Source of the DNA: Roseibium sp. MMSF_3412
Lineage (GTDB): Bacteria; Pseudomonadota; Alphaproteobacteria; Rhizobiales; Stappiaceae
NCBI RefSeq assembly: GCF_030733265.1
Contig: NZ_JASHJI010000024.1
Location: 36,481 to 100,480, forward strand
DNA: 64,000 nucleotides
Reading direction: 5' to 3'
Every line of letters begins with the position of its first letter. Positions within the stretch are counted from its first letter, which is position 1. The notes below the pieces were generated by a model. That model was not told the DNA's origin and did not search any database. It saw nothing but the letters and a program-made list of their open reading frames with translations. Positions 43,007 through 52,590 of the stretch are shown one piece after another. The translations under genes and the position numbers were made by a program.

Positions 43007-44938
43007 TCAGCGCGGAAACTCGACAAGGTTGGATTTTTGCCCCGTGCTTTCGGCGTTGTCTTCGCCTGTTTCTTTTTCCATATATATTTCAGGCACATCC
43101 AGAGTGTACACCGATATATCCGTGCTCAGTCCACGCAGCTGACCAGTCCAGATTTCCAGGAGCGGATAACGTTTGGGCAACCCGTCCGCCACCGACTGGC
43201 TAAGCGCAAGGCGAACTTTTTTGTCCTTGGCGACGGATTCGACCCTGCTGGCCGTGTTCACGGTTGTTCCCATCACGGTAAAAGAACGGCGGTGCTCGCC
43301 GCCGATATCACCGACCAGGACCGGACCAGCGTTCAGGGCGATCCTGAGATCCAGCCCCGCCTCGCCGGTGATCTGCCTGATCTCAACAAGGCTGCCGATA
43401 ATCTCGTGAGCGGCGTCAACCGCCGCCTTTTCCGGGTTGTCGACCGTGTTTGGTGCGTTCCAGACCGCCATGATCGCGTCGCCGATATATTTGTCGATAT
43501 AGCCCTGATGTTTCGTGATCGTCTGTCCGATCCTGTCGAAACAGGCATTGACGACGCGCACAACGTCCCGGTCGGGAAGCTTCTCGGACATCTTCGTAAA
43601 GCCGACGATGTCAATGAAGGCGACCACCACATGCCGTGTGTCTCCGCCGAGTTCCGGCAACTGCTCGGATGTCGCCATGTGTCTGATCACGTCGGGTGCC
43701 AGATAGTGGCCGAACAGCCTGACAAGCGATCTCTGCCGCCGTTGCAGAATGCTTACCTTGCCGACGGCTGCCGCCACCATCGCCATTACGCAACTGACCG
43801 GAGCCACACCCGGGGCGATTAGAATGCCGGCTTCCAGGCCGGCCAGACTCAAGCCGAGACCGGCCAAAACGCCGAGGACAGCGATCACCGGCAAGACCAT
43901 GAGCGGAAAAAACAGCCCGGCAACCGCACCGGCAATCGCAAAGCCAATGGCCAGTGCGGTGAGCAGTCCGCGCGGCGGCGCAACAGCATAGCGATCCGAC
44001 AGCGCTGCGCCGATCACATCGGCCAGTATGAAGACGCCGGCGGTCTGCGGCTGGACCCTTGGCCTGCCTCCCGGTCCGGTGTCGGCGGCTTCGGGGGAAA
44101 CGTGGGGCAGGAAGCGGTCCGAATAAAGATGTTCGTCCTCGAAGGGCAACAGGCCGCCAAACAGAACGATCCGGCCCTTCGAAAACTCCTTCAGCCTGGC
44201 GCGCCCTTCCTCGTTTTGGCTAAGCGTCAGAACATCGATCAGGGACATGTAAGGCAACGATGTCGCCAGTCTCGAATCAGGTATCGAAACAAATGCTTCC
44301 GACACATCTGCACCCGCCGCCCCGAGAAGCGCATCGATCAGGTGCGGAGATTCGTTGAGCGGCAATTGCGGCACATGTTTGCGTACGATGCCGTCATTGT
44401 CGGTCGACACGATCACCGAACGAACGCCACCAGCCCCGATCGCAGCGGTGAAGCTGCGATGTGGAACACCGATTTCGGTATGCGCGATAAAGACTTTGCC
44501 CCTGTTCCGGTAGGCAAAGCTCTGGAATGGTCTGTCAAACCCGCTGAGGCGCGCTTCGCCGGTACTGGGATCAACAAAGGAATCGGCACTGTAGGCAAAT
44601 ACAAAATCAAAGCCGAGAGCGGTCGCGCCCGCGTCGAGAACAGCCTGTCCCGCCTCGGCCATGACCGGCGTCATCAGGACCCGGGGGATGCGGGACAGAC
44701 GTTCTGAATCGAGCGACGCCTGATCAAGACCAACGACGGCAACGGGAGAAGAGGTCAGCGCTGGTTGGTTGAAATTGGCGCGGAGCTGAAAAAGACGGTC
44801 CGTCACCCAGCCTTCCCAGATGGCCTTGTTCGCAGACAGACCGACAACAAGTCCTGCCATCGATGCGACAACCGCAATCAGCAGGACAAGTTGTTTTCGG
44901 CCGATGGCCGAATCCGCGATTCGGCCGTTTGACTTCAT
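43007..44938 (-). CDS. CHASE2-domain adenylate/guanylate cyclase
   Basis: A 643-residue sensor cyclase. An N-terminal transmembrane helix (about 16-36) is followed by a periplasmic CHASE2 sensor (about 40-310, VGLDQASLDSERLSRIPR, ALGFDFVFA, IVLFGGLLP). Three membrane helices (about 330-410) precede the class III cyclase domain (about 440-620). Metal-binding Asp residues lie in AFIDIVGFT and KYIGDAIMAVW, and the VMGTTVNTASRVE segment carries the transition-state Asn/Arg. It makes a cyclic nucleotide in response to a periplasmic signal. The ATG overlaps the FecR-like gene stop, a pairing known for CHASE2 cyclases. Confidence 0.92.
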   Translation of the reverse strand: MKSNGRIADSAIGRKQLVLLIAVVASMAGLVVGLSANKAIWEGWVTDRLFQLRANFNQPALTSSPVAVVGLDQASLDSERLSRIPRVLMTPVMAEAGQAVLDAGATALGFDFVFAYSADSFVDPSTGEARLSGFDRPFQSFAYRNRGKVFIAHTEIGVPHRSFTAAIGAGGVRSVIVSTDNDGIVRKHVPQLPLNESPHLIDALLGAAGADVSEAFVSIPDSRLATSLPYMSLIDVLTLSQNEEGRARLKEFSKGRIVLFGGLLPFEDEHLYSDRFLPHVSPEAADTGPGGRPRVQPQTAGVFILADVIGAALSDRYAVAPPRGLLTALAIGFAIAGAVAGLFFPLMVLPVIAVLGVLAGLGLSLAGLEAGILIAPGVAPVSCVMAMVAAAVGKVSILQRRQRSLVRLFGHYLAPDVIRHMATSEQLPELGGDTRHVVVAFIDIVGFTKMSEKLPDRDVVRVVNACFDRIGQTITKHQGYIDKYIGDAIMAVWNAPNTVDNPEKAAVDAAHEIIGSLVEIRQITGEAGLDLRIALNAGPVLVGDIGGEHRRSFTVMGTTVNTASRVESVAKDKKVRLALSQSVADGLPKRYPLLEIWTGQLRGLSTDISVYTLDVPEIYMEKETGEDNAESTGQKSNLVEFPR

Positions 44939-45615
44939 TTCACGAGAACGACCGCGGTTTTGCGCCCGACCTGGGCCGGGTCAATCGTGATTTTCCGCAT
45001 CTCAACACCGAAATCCGGCGCCTTTCCTTGCAGAAAAAGCTCGACTTCAACGGCGTCGTCTTCACTTTCGCGCTCCGGCATCTCGGTAACAATGTTGTCC
45101 AGAACGTCAAACCGGATCGGTTCACCGCCGCCAAAGGAGACAAAGACCGAGCCGTACTGATCCTTCGCTGTGTCATCGAAACGAAGCATGAGGGACGCGG
45201 CTTTCTTATTCTCCAGCGTCAATCCGCGCAGCGTGACCGTCAATCCCTTGTCGGCGGTGCTTGAGTTGGAGCCGCTATCGGCCTGCAGGCAGTTGCCAGC
45301 GCGCAAAACCTTTTCTTCGCCGCCATCAAGCACGAAACCGCCCGACGACACCGTCAGCGTTCCGGCCTTGATCCGCACTTCCTGACAGGCCGAATAATCC
45401 AGCAGGTCCACATGTCCGGAAGCGCCCAGATCAATCACGTCTCCAGGCATCAACTCCGAAAACGCGGACACGGAGACCCCTTCGGACCTGTCAAGGACAA
45501 GTGCAACGGGATCCGCAAGCGCAGCGCCGGACACAATCGTGCCCAGTCCGAATGCGGCGACCAAACCGGTCGTTTTCAGACTTCGTTTTGCAAATCGACT
45601 AAACAAATCTTTCAT
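44935..45615 (-). CDS. FecR-like secreted protein, partner of the CHASE2 cyclase
   Basis: About 226 residues from ATG 45615, which has a GGAG ribosome site; the longer frame lacks one. The signal peptide (about 13-34) ends AALA. The mature part has a FecR-type pattern: an early GVSVSAFSELMPGDVIDLGASGHVDLL block and a beta-rich repeat (VRIKAGTLTVSSGGFVLDGG). The four-base overlap with the cyclase suggests it acts with the CHASE2 domain as a periplasmic ligand or modulator. The remaining C-terminal half is not recognised. Confidence 0.75.
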   Translation of the reverse strand: MKDLFSRFAKRSLKTTGLVAAFGLGTIVSGAALADPVALVLDRSEGVSVSAFSELMPGDVIDLGASGHVDLLDYSACQEVRIKAGTLTVSSGGFVLDGGEEKVLRAGNCLQADSGSNSSTADKGLTVTLRGLTLENKKAASLMLRFDDTAKDQYGSVFVSFGGGEPIRFDVLDNIVTEMPERESEDDAVEVELFLQGKAPDFGVEMRKITIDPAQVGRKTAVVLVK

Positions 45616-45751
45616 GACGGTCTCCAGGGTCAATGGTTTGTTGCGCATGAACTCGGCCGGAGTCCGAGCGCCAATCAGTGTTTCAATAATACCAGAAAAT
45701 CGCGAATTGAATGTGGCTTTGGTCACATAAACGCGAATTGGATGGCACGAC

Positions 45752-47380
45752 CTAGCCCGCAGGTTCGGTGTAGACCCCAGTTATGCCGACAGCCTCTGCA
45801 GAATTTCCGATCAAACTCAGCAGTTTTGGTGCAAGAGCGGGGTCAAGCGGCCTGCCCTCCATCGCGGACAGGACACCGACAAGCTGAGGCATGGTTTCCC
45901 GGGATCGAATCAGCACGATATGGTCGGCTCCAAATGGAAGCGCTGCGCGGAGATTGAGCACATAGGGCGCGTCTGCCTCTAGCTTGGTATCCAATCCCAA
46001 CGGATCGGCTTTCCTGTTTGGTGCAAGAAGGCGCACAGTGCCGTCCGCCTCCAGCGCGAACACAGCCATGAAACCGCTTTCTTCGGACCGAAGTCCAACC
46101 CGGAGCGGCGATCCTTCCGGTATGTGCCCGACGGCCGGTCTCAATGTGCCTTCGACCGGTTTGCGTTCACGCGAAAGCGCGTAGAGCTCGGACAGGAACA
46201 GCCACTTGGAAACGACCTGCGAAAAACGGTCGGCATTTCCGGCGCTGTTTCTCAGAACGATATCCCCGAACTTGGTCAGGACATCGCCTTCCTCGACATC
46301 CCAAAAGAGATCGGCGTTGCCATCGTTGACGATCTCCACGGCACCGCCATGCTTTTCGCGCAGGTTTTTCAGAACCGGAAGAGCAATATCGGTGCTTGCC
46401 GAAATCGTCAGTCCGGCGGTGCCGCGTTCCAGAATGTTGTCCTTAACCCTTGGCAGAACCGCGGCGCGTGTACCGCCGCCGACCGTCAGGCTCGGTGTCT
46501 GCCTGCCCTCGGTCGCAACGCGCACGGTTTCCTTGAGAAACAGGGTCAGTTCCTCCATCGAAATGCCGCCATCCCGGTCAAGATCCGCCCGGCCCTCAAC
46601 GCCGCGCGCAAACGACCAGCTCAATGCGCCCCTGGGCTCACCCGCGATCATGAGTTCGGGGATCACCTGCCCGTCCACGGTCGCGCCGACGTAAATAACG
46701 TTGGGAAGCTCCTGCAGGTCCGACGCGTCATCGCCGTGCCGCTTCAAAAGCGGATGGCTCGGCTGCGATCTCAGCACATCGTTTTCAAATGGAGGCAAGC
46801 CGACCAGACGTGTCCCCAGGCGCACGATTCTCGGATCGATCGACCGCGTCATTGTGCCGGAGTGGCAGCTGTCGGCGAGTACCAGGACACTCCGGTCACC
46901 GGCCGCCCGGAGCATGGCCGCAAGATCATCATCCCGCAGACGCTCAGCATTGCCGGGTGCAGAGATGTCAAAACCGGCGAGCAGGAAGACTTCGTCCAGC
47001 CCGTCCGCCTCGGATCCCTTGACCCATTCGTCCTCTTGTGCGCCGTGCCCTGCATAGGAAAGCACAAGCACATCGTCAGGGGCAGAACGCTCGATCAGGC
47101 CTTGCCAGGCCGTCAGTATGGCTTCTCTGGTGGCCGCACCGTCGTAAAGGGTTTCAAGATCTTCGACGCCTGCAGCCTGCAGGGTTCCGGCAATATCCCT
47201 TGCATCGTTCACTGCTCCGCGGAGCGGCGAAACATGCTCATAGGCATCGATCCCGATCACCAGTGCCCGCCATTCTCCCGCCGCGACCGCCTGAGGGGCA
47301 AGAAGCAACGGAAGAGCAATGGCAAAGGCAAGGCGGCGCAACGATGCAACACCAAGGGCCGCCTTCAAATACATAGTCAT
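45752..47380 (-). CDS. Secreted caspase-like (C14) protein with EF-hand loop and DUF4384-like domain
   Basis: About 542 residues from ATG 47380, preceded by TGAGG; GTG 47392 is an alternative. A signal peptide ends near AVAAG. The caspase domain (about 36-300) has His112 in SYAGHGAQ and Cys172 in ADSCHSG. A perfect EF-hand calcium loop (DLDRDGGISMEE, 266-277) follows within or just after the domain. The C-terminal part contains SPLRVGLRSEESGFMAVFAL, a DUF4384-type module. Predicted to be a periplasmic protease, possibly calcium-regulated as metacaspases are. It is one of three caspase-like genes in the window. Confidence 0.87.
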   Translation of the reverse strand: MTMYLKAALGVASLRRLAFAIALPLLLAPQAVAAGEWRALVIGIDAYEHVSPLRGAVNDARDIAGTLQAAGVEDLETLYDGAATREAILTAWQGLIERSAPDDVLVLSYAGHGAQEDEWVKGSEADGLDEVFLLAGFDISAPGNAERLRDDDLAAMLRAAGDRSVLVLADSCHSGTMTRSIDPRIVRLGTRLVGLPPFENDVLRSQPSHPLLKRHGDDASDLQELPNVIYVGATVDGQVIPELMIAGEPRGALSWSFARGVEGRADLDRDGGISMEELTLFLKETVRVATEGRQTPSLTVGGGTRAAVLPRVKDNILERGTAGLTISASTDIALPVLKNLREKHGGAVEIVNDGNADLFWDVEEGDVLTKFGDIVLRNSAGNADRFSQVVSKWLFLSELYALSRERKPVEGTLRPAVGHIPEGSPLRVGLRSEESGFMAVFALEADGTVRLLAPNRKADPLGLDTKLEADAPYVLNLRAALPFGADHIVLIRSRETMPQLVGVLSAMEGRPLDPALAPKLLSLIGNSAEAVGITGVYTEPAG

Positions 47381-47406
47381 GAGTAGCCTCACGCGCCGGT
47401 GCGATA

Positions 47407-47658
47407 TCAGCCCCAGCCGCCGCTGCCGCCGCCGCCAGGTCCACCGCCGCCGCCGCCGCCACCGCCGCCGCCGTTGTCATTGTCGCGGATGAGCGGATCG
47501 TTGATCGGGTCCGATACCGGGGTCGCGGTGCGGGGTGCGGAAGAGGTCGTTGTTGCGATCGGTTGCGCACCCGTAGAGACGGTCGGCTGTGTTGCACATC
47601 CTGCAAGGAATAGCGCCGTCAAGCCTGCTGAGGACAATGCCAGTCTAATGTGTTTCAT
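47407..47658 (-). CDS. Small Gly-rich lipoprotein
   Basis: An 83-residue protein with a lipobox (LFLAGC, Cys21) after a basic n-region and hydrophobic core, so it is lipid-anchored. The mature part is Ser/Thr/Pro-rich and ends in an almost uninterrupted glycine tail (from about residue 64), encoded by a CCG-rich run. Likely unstructured. It sits between two caspase-like genes on the same strand, with gaps of about 26 and 18 bases, and is probably co-transcribed. Function unknown. Confidence 0.75.
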   Translation of the reverse strand: MKHIRLALSSAGLTALFLAGCATQPTVSTGAQPIATTTSSAPRTATPVSDPINDPLIRDNDNGGGGGGGGGGGPGGGGSGGWG

Positions 47659-47676
47659 CTATTCCTCCTTAACAAA

Positions 47677-50391
47677 TCAGAACAAATCATATCTGGGACG
47701 GCTCTGTTCCCACTGATATTTGACGAGAGCGATCAGGGCTTCGTCGCCCTGAACAGGTGTGAGATCAGAGCTACTGAAAAACTTTTTCAATGCATCTCTC
47801 GTCTTTCGGCCGGGTTGGCCGTCAACCGGGCCGGGTTCGAACCCTACGTCGGTCAATGCCTGCTGCAAGACCATTGCCTTCAGGCGTTTGTTGGCGCCCT
47901 TCAGATCCTCGCGGCCCTTGCCGGCCGCCGAAGAGGACGGATCGACGATGGCAGCCATTGCCAGCATTCTGATCCGGTCGCGCCCTGCAGCGTCGCCTGA
48001 TTGCTGTCCAAGCATCCAGGCGGTGTTGTAAGCGCCCCAGGCATCGCCGCGTTCCGCGCTTTCGCGGAACCATCTGGTTGCCTCTTCTGCACTCTTCTCA
48101 ACACCCTGGCCGTTAAAGTAAAGCAGGCCGATCGCCGTACCGGCAGCCGGATGACCGCCTTCATGTGCCTTTTTGAACCAGGCAAGCGCAGCATCATAGT
48201 CCTGCGGGGTTCCTTTACCGTCCCGATACAGCGTACCCATGTTCAGGTAGCCGTAAATGTCCTCGCGGGACGCGGACCTGTTGAAGTAGTAAACGGCGCG
48301 GTCGACATTCCCCTCGACATGTTTACCGTCAAGGTAAAAGCCACCAATCGCATTGAATGAAAAAGTGTGGCCGGCTTCCACGGATTGCAGAAGTTTCTCA
48401 AGGCCGGCCTTCTCGTTCTGCTTGGTTCCCTCGCCCTTGATTTGTGCCATACCGAGCGAATGGAGCGCATATGCGTCACCGCGTTCGGCCGCTTTGCTGT
48501 AGAGTTCGACCGCCTTTTTGCGGTCGCGGTCCCGACCGGCACCAAGGAAGTACATCCGGCCAAGCACCTGTCCCGCACGCACATGGCCCATCTGGTATGC
48601 CTGCTGGAAATAGTTGGCGGCTTGCGCCAGATCGCCGGCCGCAAACGCACCGCGTCCGCGCTGGAATACAAAACGCCCGATCTCCGGGTGAGCTTCCATT
48701 GCCTCCGCACAGGCCTTGTCCACCGCGGCTGAATCGATATCGTTGGCCAGCCGACCCTCGGTCACGGCCTGGAGATCGAACGGTTGTGTCGCCAGTTGAT
48801 CGCATTGGGTCACACGCGGCTGCACAATCTGCGTCAGCGTCTCACCAGTGCTGCCATTCTCGGCGGGTAATTCGAGGGTGAAGCGCCGTGCTTCCGTCTC
48901 CGAACCGATTTGAGGCCGCACGGTCAAGCTGGAAAGACCTGACATCGGGAACCGGTCCCCAGGGCGCAGAAGCCGACCGTCGGAAGAAAGTTGAAGATCG
49001 CTGTCGACTGACACCACTTTCAACCAATCATCCGTCGCCGGCAAACCCTCGTCCGGTGCATCGGCATAGACCTGGACCGGACCGACGCCGATATCGGCCT
49101 CGACTGCAGAGCCCTTCGAAGTTTGCGAAAGCCAGGCGATCAGTTGTTCCAGGCGTTCCCTGCGTTCTTTTTCCTTTGCGCCATCGTCTGGAACCGGTGC
49201 CGATTGAACAACCGTGATCGATGCAATCGCGGACGCCGAGCCACCCCAATCATCCTTGACCTGGTAGCCAATGAGTTCAACATCACCAGCGCCTGAACCG
49301 TCCGGCAGAAACTCGAGGCTCGCCAACTCCACGGCATCAAGCGTATCGCCCTCGCCGATGGTCCTTCCATCTGGCAGCCGAAGCACACCCTTTTCCGGTG
49401 ACAGCGTCAGCGTTGCGACGATCGCACCTCCTTCAGGCTGAACGGGCTCGGGTATGGAGAGCGGGCTTGCGTCACTGCCAAGCGGAACACTCACCCGGTG
49501 ATGTGCAGTGACAATAGGCTCGGGTTTCGGCGGCACGAAGTAGAAATTCGTCACCAGGGTTGAATCTTCATACGGGATCTGTTGACCGCCGGTCTTACGC
49601 ACCACTTCATCACGGACCTTGGTCATCAGGTCTTTGATTTCAAGCGAAGGATCCAGTGCATTTGTCACGACGGATGACGTGAACGGGCTCAACGGCCCCT
49701 CGCCGTCATAGGCGACCTGACCGGGCCGGGTCGCGTAGGAAATGAAACTTCCAAGCTTGTTGGGAATTCTGCGCAGCCCACGGGTCTTGCCGAGTGCGTA
49801 TTCCTGCTCGCCCCAGAACAGACTGCCGATTTCGAACGGATTGTCACGGCACGCATCGAGCATCACAATCTGCAGGCTGGATGCAGCCTTCATGTAATCA
49901 AGCAGGTGGGAGACCTTGAGACTTTCGAACTCCAGATCGTATTGAGACGCCAGTTTGGCATCTACTGGCAGCAGAAAATTCGAATCGCCAACCTGCAGGG
50001 CATGGCCGGAGTAGTAAAAGAGCGCCGTATCGCCGTCGTTGAGTTCGCGCAGGAACCTGCGGACAACTTTTTCCAGCTCTTTCTTGCTGAGGTTCGTGCC
50101 CACGGTAACGTCGAAATCCGCTTCGCGCAGAACGCGTGTGATTTCATTCGTATCGTTGATCGGGTTCACGAGGGGTTCGACGAATTCGTAATCCTGGTTT
50201 CCGATCACGAGCGCGACCCTGCGGCCGGGATCTTCCGCCGTTGAAGCCAGAGCCGGGGTCATGATAGCCAGCACGCCGAAAGCTGCGCCGATTGCCCCGT
50301 CTCTTGCGGCGCGCCGCAAGCTTGTTACCGGACCTGTCACACTTTCTTTTGCAGACCGCATCAAAGCTGGAAGGTTTTTCCGTTTTTGCAT
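47677..50391 (-). CDS. Large secreted caspase-like protein with Sel1 repeats and peptidoglycan-binding domain
   Basis: About 904 residues from ATG 50391 (GAGGA upstream). An uncleaved or long signal sequence (hydrophobic about 33-48) is followed by a caspase domain (about 55-310) with His130 in YYSGHALQ and Cys181 in LDACRDNP. A beta-rich middle region (about 320-560) includes IVATLTLSPEKGVLRLPDG. Sel1-like repeats follow (about 590-815, A-x-G-x-L...YFNG, MGTLYRDGKG, LGMAQIKGEG). The C-terminal module (about 850-890, PGPVDGQPGRKTRDAL) is peptidoglycan-binding-like. It may nucleate a protein complex at the cell wall. Substrates are unknown. Confidence 0.88.
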   Translation of the reverse strand: MQKRKNLPALMRSAKESVTGPVTSLRRAARDGAIGAAFGVLAIMTPALASTAEDPGRRVALVIGNQDYEFVEPLVNPINDTNEITRVLREADFDVTVGTNLSKKELEKVVRRFLRELNDGDTALFYYSGHALQVGDSNFLLPVDAKLASQYDLEFESLKVSHLLDYMKAASSLQIVMLDACRDNPFEIGSLFWGEQEYALGKTRGLRRIPNKLGSFISYATRPGQVAYDGEGPLSPFTSSVVTNALDPSLEIKDLMTKVRDEVVRKTGGQQIPYEDSTLVTNFYFVPPKPEPIVTAHHRVSVPLGSDASPLSIPEPVQPEGGAIVATLTLSPEKGVLRLPDGRTIGEGDTLDAVELASLEFLPDGSGAGDVELIGYQVKDDWGGSASAIASITVVQSAPVPDDGAKEKERRERLEQLIAWLSQTSKGSAVEADIGVGPVQVYADAPDEGLPATDDWLKVVSVDSDLQLSSDGRLLRPGDRFPMSGLSSLTVRPQIGSETEARRFTLELPAENGSTGETLTQIVQPRVTQCDQLATQPFDLQAVTEGRLANDIDSAAVDKACAEAMEAHPEIGRFVFQRGRGAFAAGDLAQAANYFQQAYQMGHVRAGQVLGRMYFLGAGRDRDRKKAVELYSKAAERGDAYALHSLGMAQIKGEGTKQNEKAGLEKLLQSVEAGHTFSFNAIGGFYLDGKHVEGNVDRAVYYFNRSASREDIYGYLNMGTLYRDGKGTPQDYDAALAWFKKAHEGGHPAAGTAIGLLYFNGQGVEKSAEEATRWFRESAERGDAWGAYNTAWMLGQQSGDAAGRDRIRMLAMAAIVDPSSSAAGKGREDLKGANKRLKAMVLQQALTDVGFEPGPVDGQPGRKTRDALKKFFSSSDLTPVQGDEALIALVKYQWEQSRPRYDLF

Positions 50392-50683
50392 ATCGTCCTC
50401 AGCGCCATGTCTTGAACGGGAAAGTCTCATAAATTCTGAAATCTGGCTGTGACGTACCTCACAGCTTCGTCGATCCGCCCCTGGATCGGATTATTCGCCC
50501 AAATAACCTTAAGTAAAGTGATGCACACTTGCACAAACTAGGCAAGCGTGCGACCGGTTTAAACACCCGACTTTTTTCGACTTTTCGTCTCTTCGCACGG
50601 AAAGTTTATTGAAAATCGGAAGGGCAATTGCTGTATTTGCTGGAAGCGATCCTTCCTGTTCACGAGCCGACGAGCACAGTTTC

Positions 50684-51535
50684 ATGACAAAAGAGCTCAA
50701 AATCCGCCGTTTGAGTGAGGTTGAAATTGACATTCCCCTGGACATGGCCATGCAGGAAGGCTGGAACCCGGGACTGGAAGATGGTCCGGCATTCTTTGCA
50801 GCTGATCCCCAGGGATTCCTGGGCGGCGAGATTGACGGCAAGCTGATTACAGTTATCTCCGCCGTCCGTTACGGCGATTCTTTCGGCTTCATCGGGTTCT
50901 ACATCTGCAAGCGGGAGTACAGAACCCGGGGCTTTGGACATCAGATCTGGGCTCAGGCGATGTCACATCTCGGGCCGAGGCTCATCGGCCTGGATGCCGT
51001 GAACGAACAGACAGCCAGCTATGCCGAACATGGCTTCAAATCCATCTACCGGAACATCCGGCAAACAGGCGTTTCACTTTGTGATGCCCCCATGGACCCG
51101 CGCATCGCCCCTCTGGGGCATGGCGTCTTTTCAGCGGTCAACAGCTATGACGGGCGTTTCTTTCCGGCACAGCGTGAAGATTTCCTGAAAATCTGGACGG
51201 CACCGATGCTCGAAACACGCAGGGGATTTGCGTTTATCGAAGACGGCGAGGTCAAGGGATACGGCGTTTTGCGGGCGTGCCACGAAGGCTTCAAGATCGG
51301 CCCCCTCTTCGCCGATACACCGGACATCGCCGATACGCTCTTCCGGACACTCGCGGGCCAGGTCAAAGGGCAGTTCATTATCCTCGACACGCCGGAACCG
51401 AACGCGGCGGCCCTGCTTCTGGCAGAAAGATATGAGTTGTCGCCGGAGTTCGAGACCTTCCGCATGTATCGGGGCGCAGTCCCGGATCTTCCGCTCGACC
51501 AGATTTACGGGATTACCACGTTTGAACTTGGCTGA
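50684..51535 (+). CDS. GNAT-family N-acetyltransferase
   Basis: About 283 residues from ATG 50684; the frame extends upstream from a TTG at 50609 without a ribosome site. The GNAT fold is seen in the N-terminal half (about 1-135): FIGFYICKREYRTRGFGHQIWAQAM carries the acetyl-CoA-binding R-G-x-G-x pattern, and LDAVNEQTASYAEHGFKS is the following helix/strand. The C-terminal half (about 150-283) is a second GNAT-like domain, as in YitH-type two-domain acetyltransferases. The substrate is unknown. Confidence 0.85.
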   Translation: MTKELKIRRLSEVEIDIPLDMAMQEGWNPGLEDGPAFFAADPQGFLGGEIDGKLITVISAVRYGDSFGFIGFYICKREYRTRGFGHQIWAQAMSHLGPRLIGLDAVNEQTASYAEHGFKSIYRNIRQTGVSLCDAPMDPRIAPLGHGVFSAVNSYDGRFFPAQREDFLKIWTAPMLETRRGFAFIEDGEVKGYGVLRACHEGFKIGPLFADTPDIADTLFRTLAGQVKGQFIILDTPEPNAAALLLAERYELSPEFETFRMYRGAVPDLPLDQIYGITTFELG

Positions 51536-51544
51536 TGCGCCTGA

Positions 51545-52489
51545 TCAGTGCTCGACGCTCTGATACGCCAGCATTGCGCCCGCAAGGTCTTCGAGCGCAG
51601 CGCCAACGGACTTGAACATGGTGATCTCGTCATCTGTCCCGCGTCCTGCATGATCACCGCGGCACAGATCATAAAGATCTGCACGGATATCGCCTTTCGA
51701 AATCAATCCCGACTGCAGCGGCTGGACGATATCCCCGCCCTCAACAAGACACCCGGCGCGCGTGTCGACGAAGATTTCGGCACGCTTGATGAGTTCGTCG
51801 TCGCTCTCGCGCATGGTCGGTTTGAAGGCGCCGACAAGGTCGACATGCGCGCCCGGTTTCAGGAGATCCCCTTTGATCAGAGGCTCGCTGGACAGTGTTG
51901 CCGCGCTAACAATGTCGGCCTTGCCGAGGGCTTCGCGCAGACTGGACGCCGCCTCGATTTCTATCGGGAATTGCGTCTTTATTTCCGCCGCGAAATCTTC
52001 CGCCTTTTCCTTCGAGCGTCCCCAGATCGTGACATGCTCAATTGATCGGATGGCCATGTGCGCCGCGATCAGGTTCGGAGCAAGACGGCCGGTTCCAAGG
52101 ACAAGCAGATGACGCGCGTCGGAGCGCGCCAGGTAGCGCGCCGCGAGCGCGGAGGCCGCTGCGGTTCTGCGGGCGGTCAATTCGCCGCCATCGATCATGG
52201 CAAGCATTTCGCCTGTTCTGGCGTCCGACAGGAGGTACTGGCCATGCACTGCCGGCAAGTTACGCTCCGCATTTCCCGGAACGACGTTCACCACCTTCAC
52301 CCCTGCATAACCGCCAGGCACCCAGGCCGGCATAAGCAGCATCGTTCCTGCCGGCTCTCCGGGAATTTCAAAGTCGTGGTGGTGCCGTGTCGGCATCACG
52401 CAGCCCGAACGGAACATTTCCGCCAGGGCATCGATCAGGTCGGGAAACGGCAGGGCATCGCGCGTCTGGTCTTCAGAAAGCAGTAGCAT
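51545..52489 (-). CDS. Ornithine cyclodeaminase/mu-crystallin family protein
   Basis: A 314-residue protein. DGGELTARRTAAASALAARYLA is the family signature, followed by the NAD-binding VLGTGRLAPNLIAAH and IWGRSKEKAEDFA. DLVGAFKPTMRE and MFKSVGAALEDLA are also conserved. Members deaminate ornithine to proline or reduce/interconvert related amino or keto acids (for example delta1-pyrroline-2-carboxylate reductases), so the exact substrate is uncertain. It converges with the GNAT gene, with only nine bases between the stops. Confidence 0.88.
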   Translation of the reverse strand: MLLLSEDQTRDALPFPDLIDALAEMFRSGCVMPTRHHHDFEIPGEPAGTMLLMPAWVPGGYAGVKVVNVVPGNAERNLPAVHGQYLLSDARTGEMLAMIDGGELTARRTAAASALAARYLARSDARHLLVLGTGRLAPNLIAAHMAIRSIEHVTIWGRSKEKAEDFAAEIKTQFPIEIEAASSLREALGKADIVSAATLSSEPLIKGDLLKPGAHVDLVGAFKPTMRESDDELIKRAEIFVDTRAGCLVEGGDIVQPLQSGLISKGDIRADLYDLCRGDHAGRGTDDEITMFKSVGAALEDLAGAMLAYQSVEH

Positions 52490-52590
52490 GCAAGGTCATT
52501 CAAATTACGGTAATCACCGGTAGACCAAATCACAGAAGACGGCCCGGACCAAGCTATCTCTCGAAAAGAATTACGATTTTACCTGCAAAT

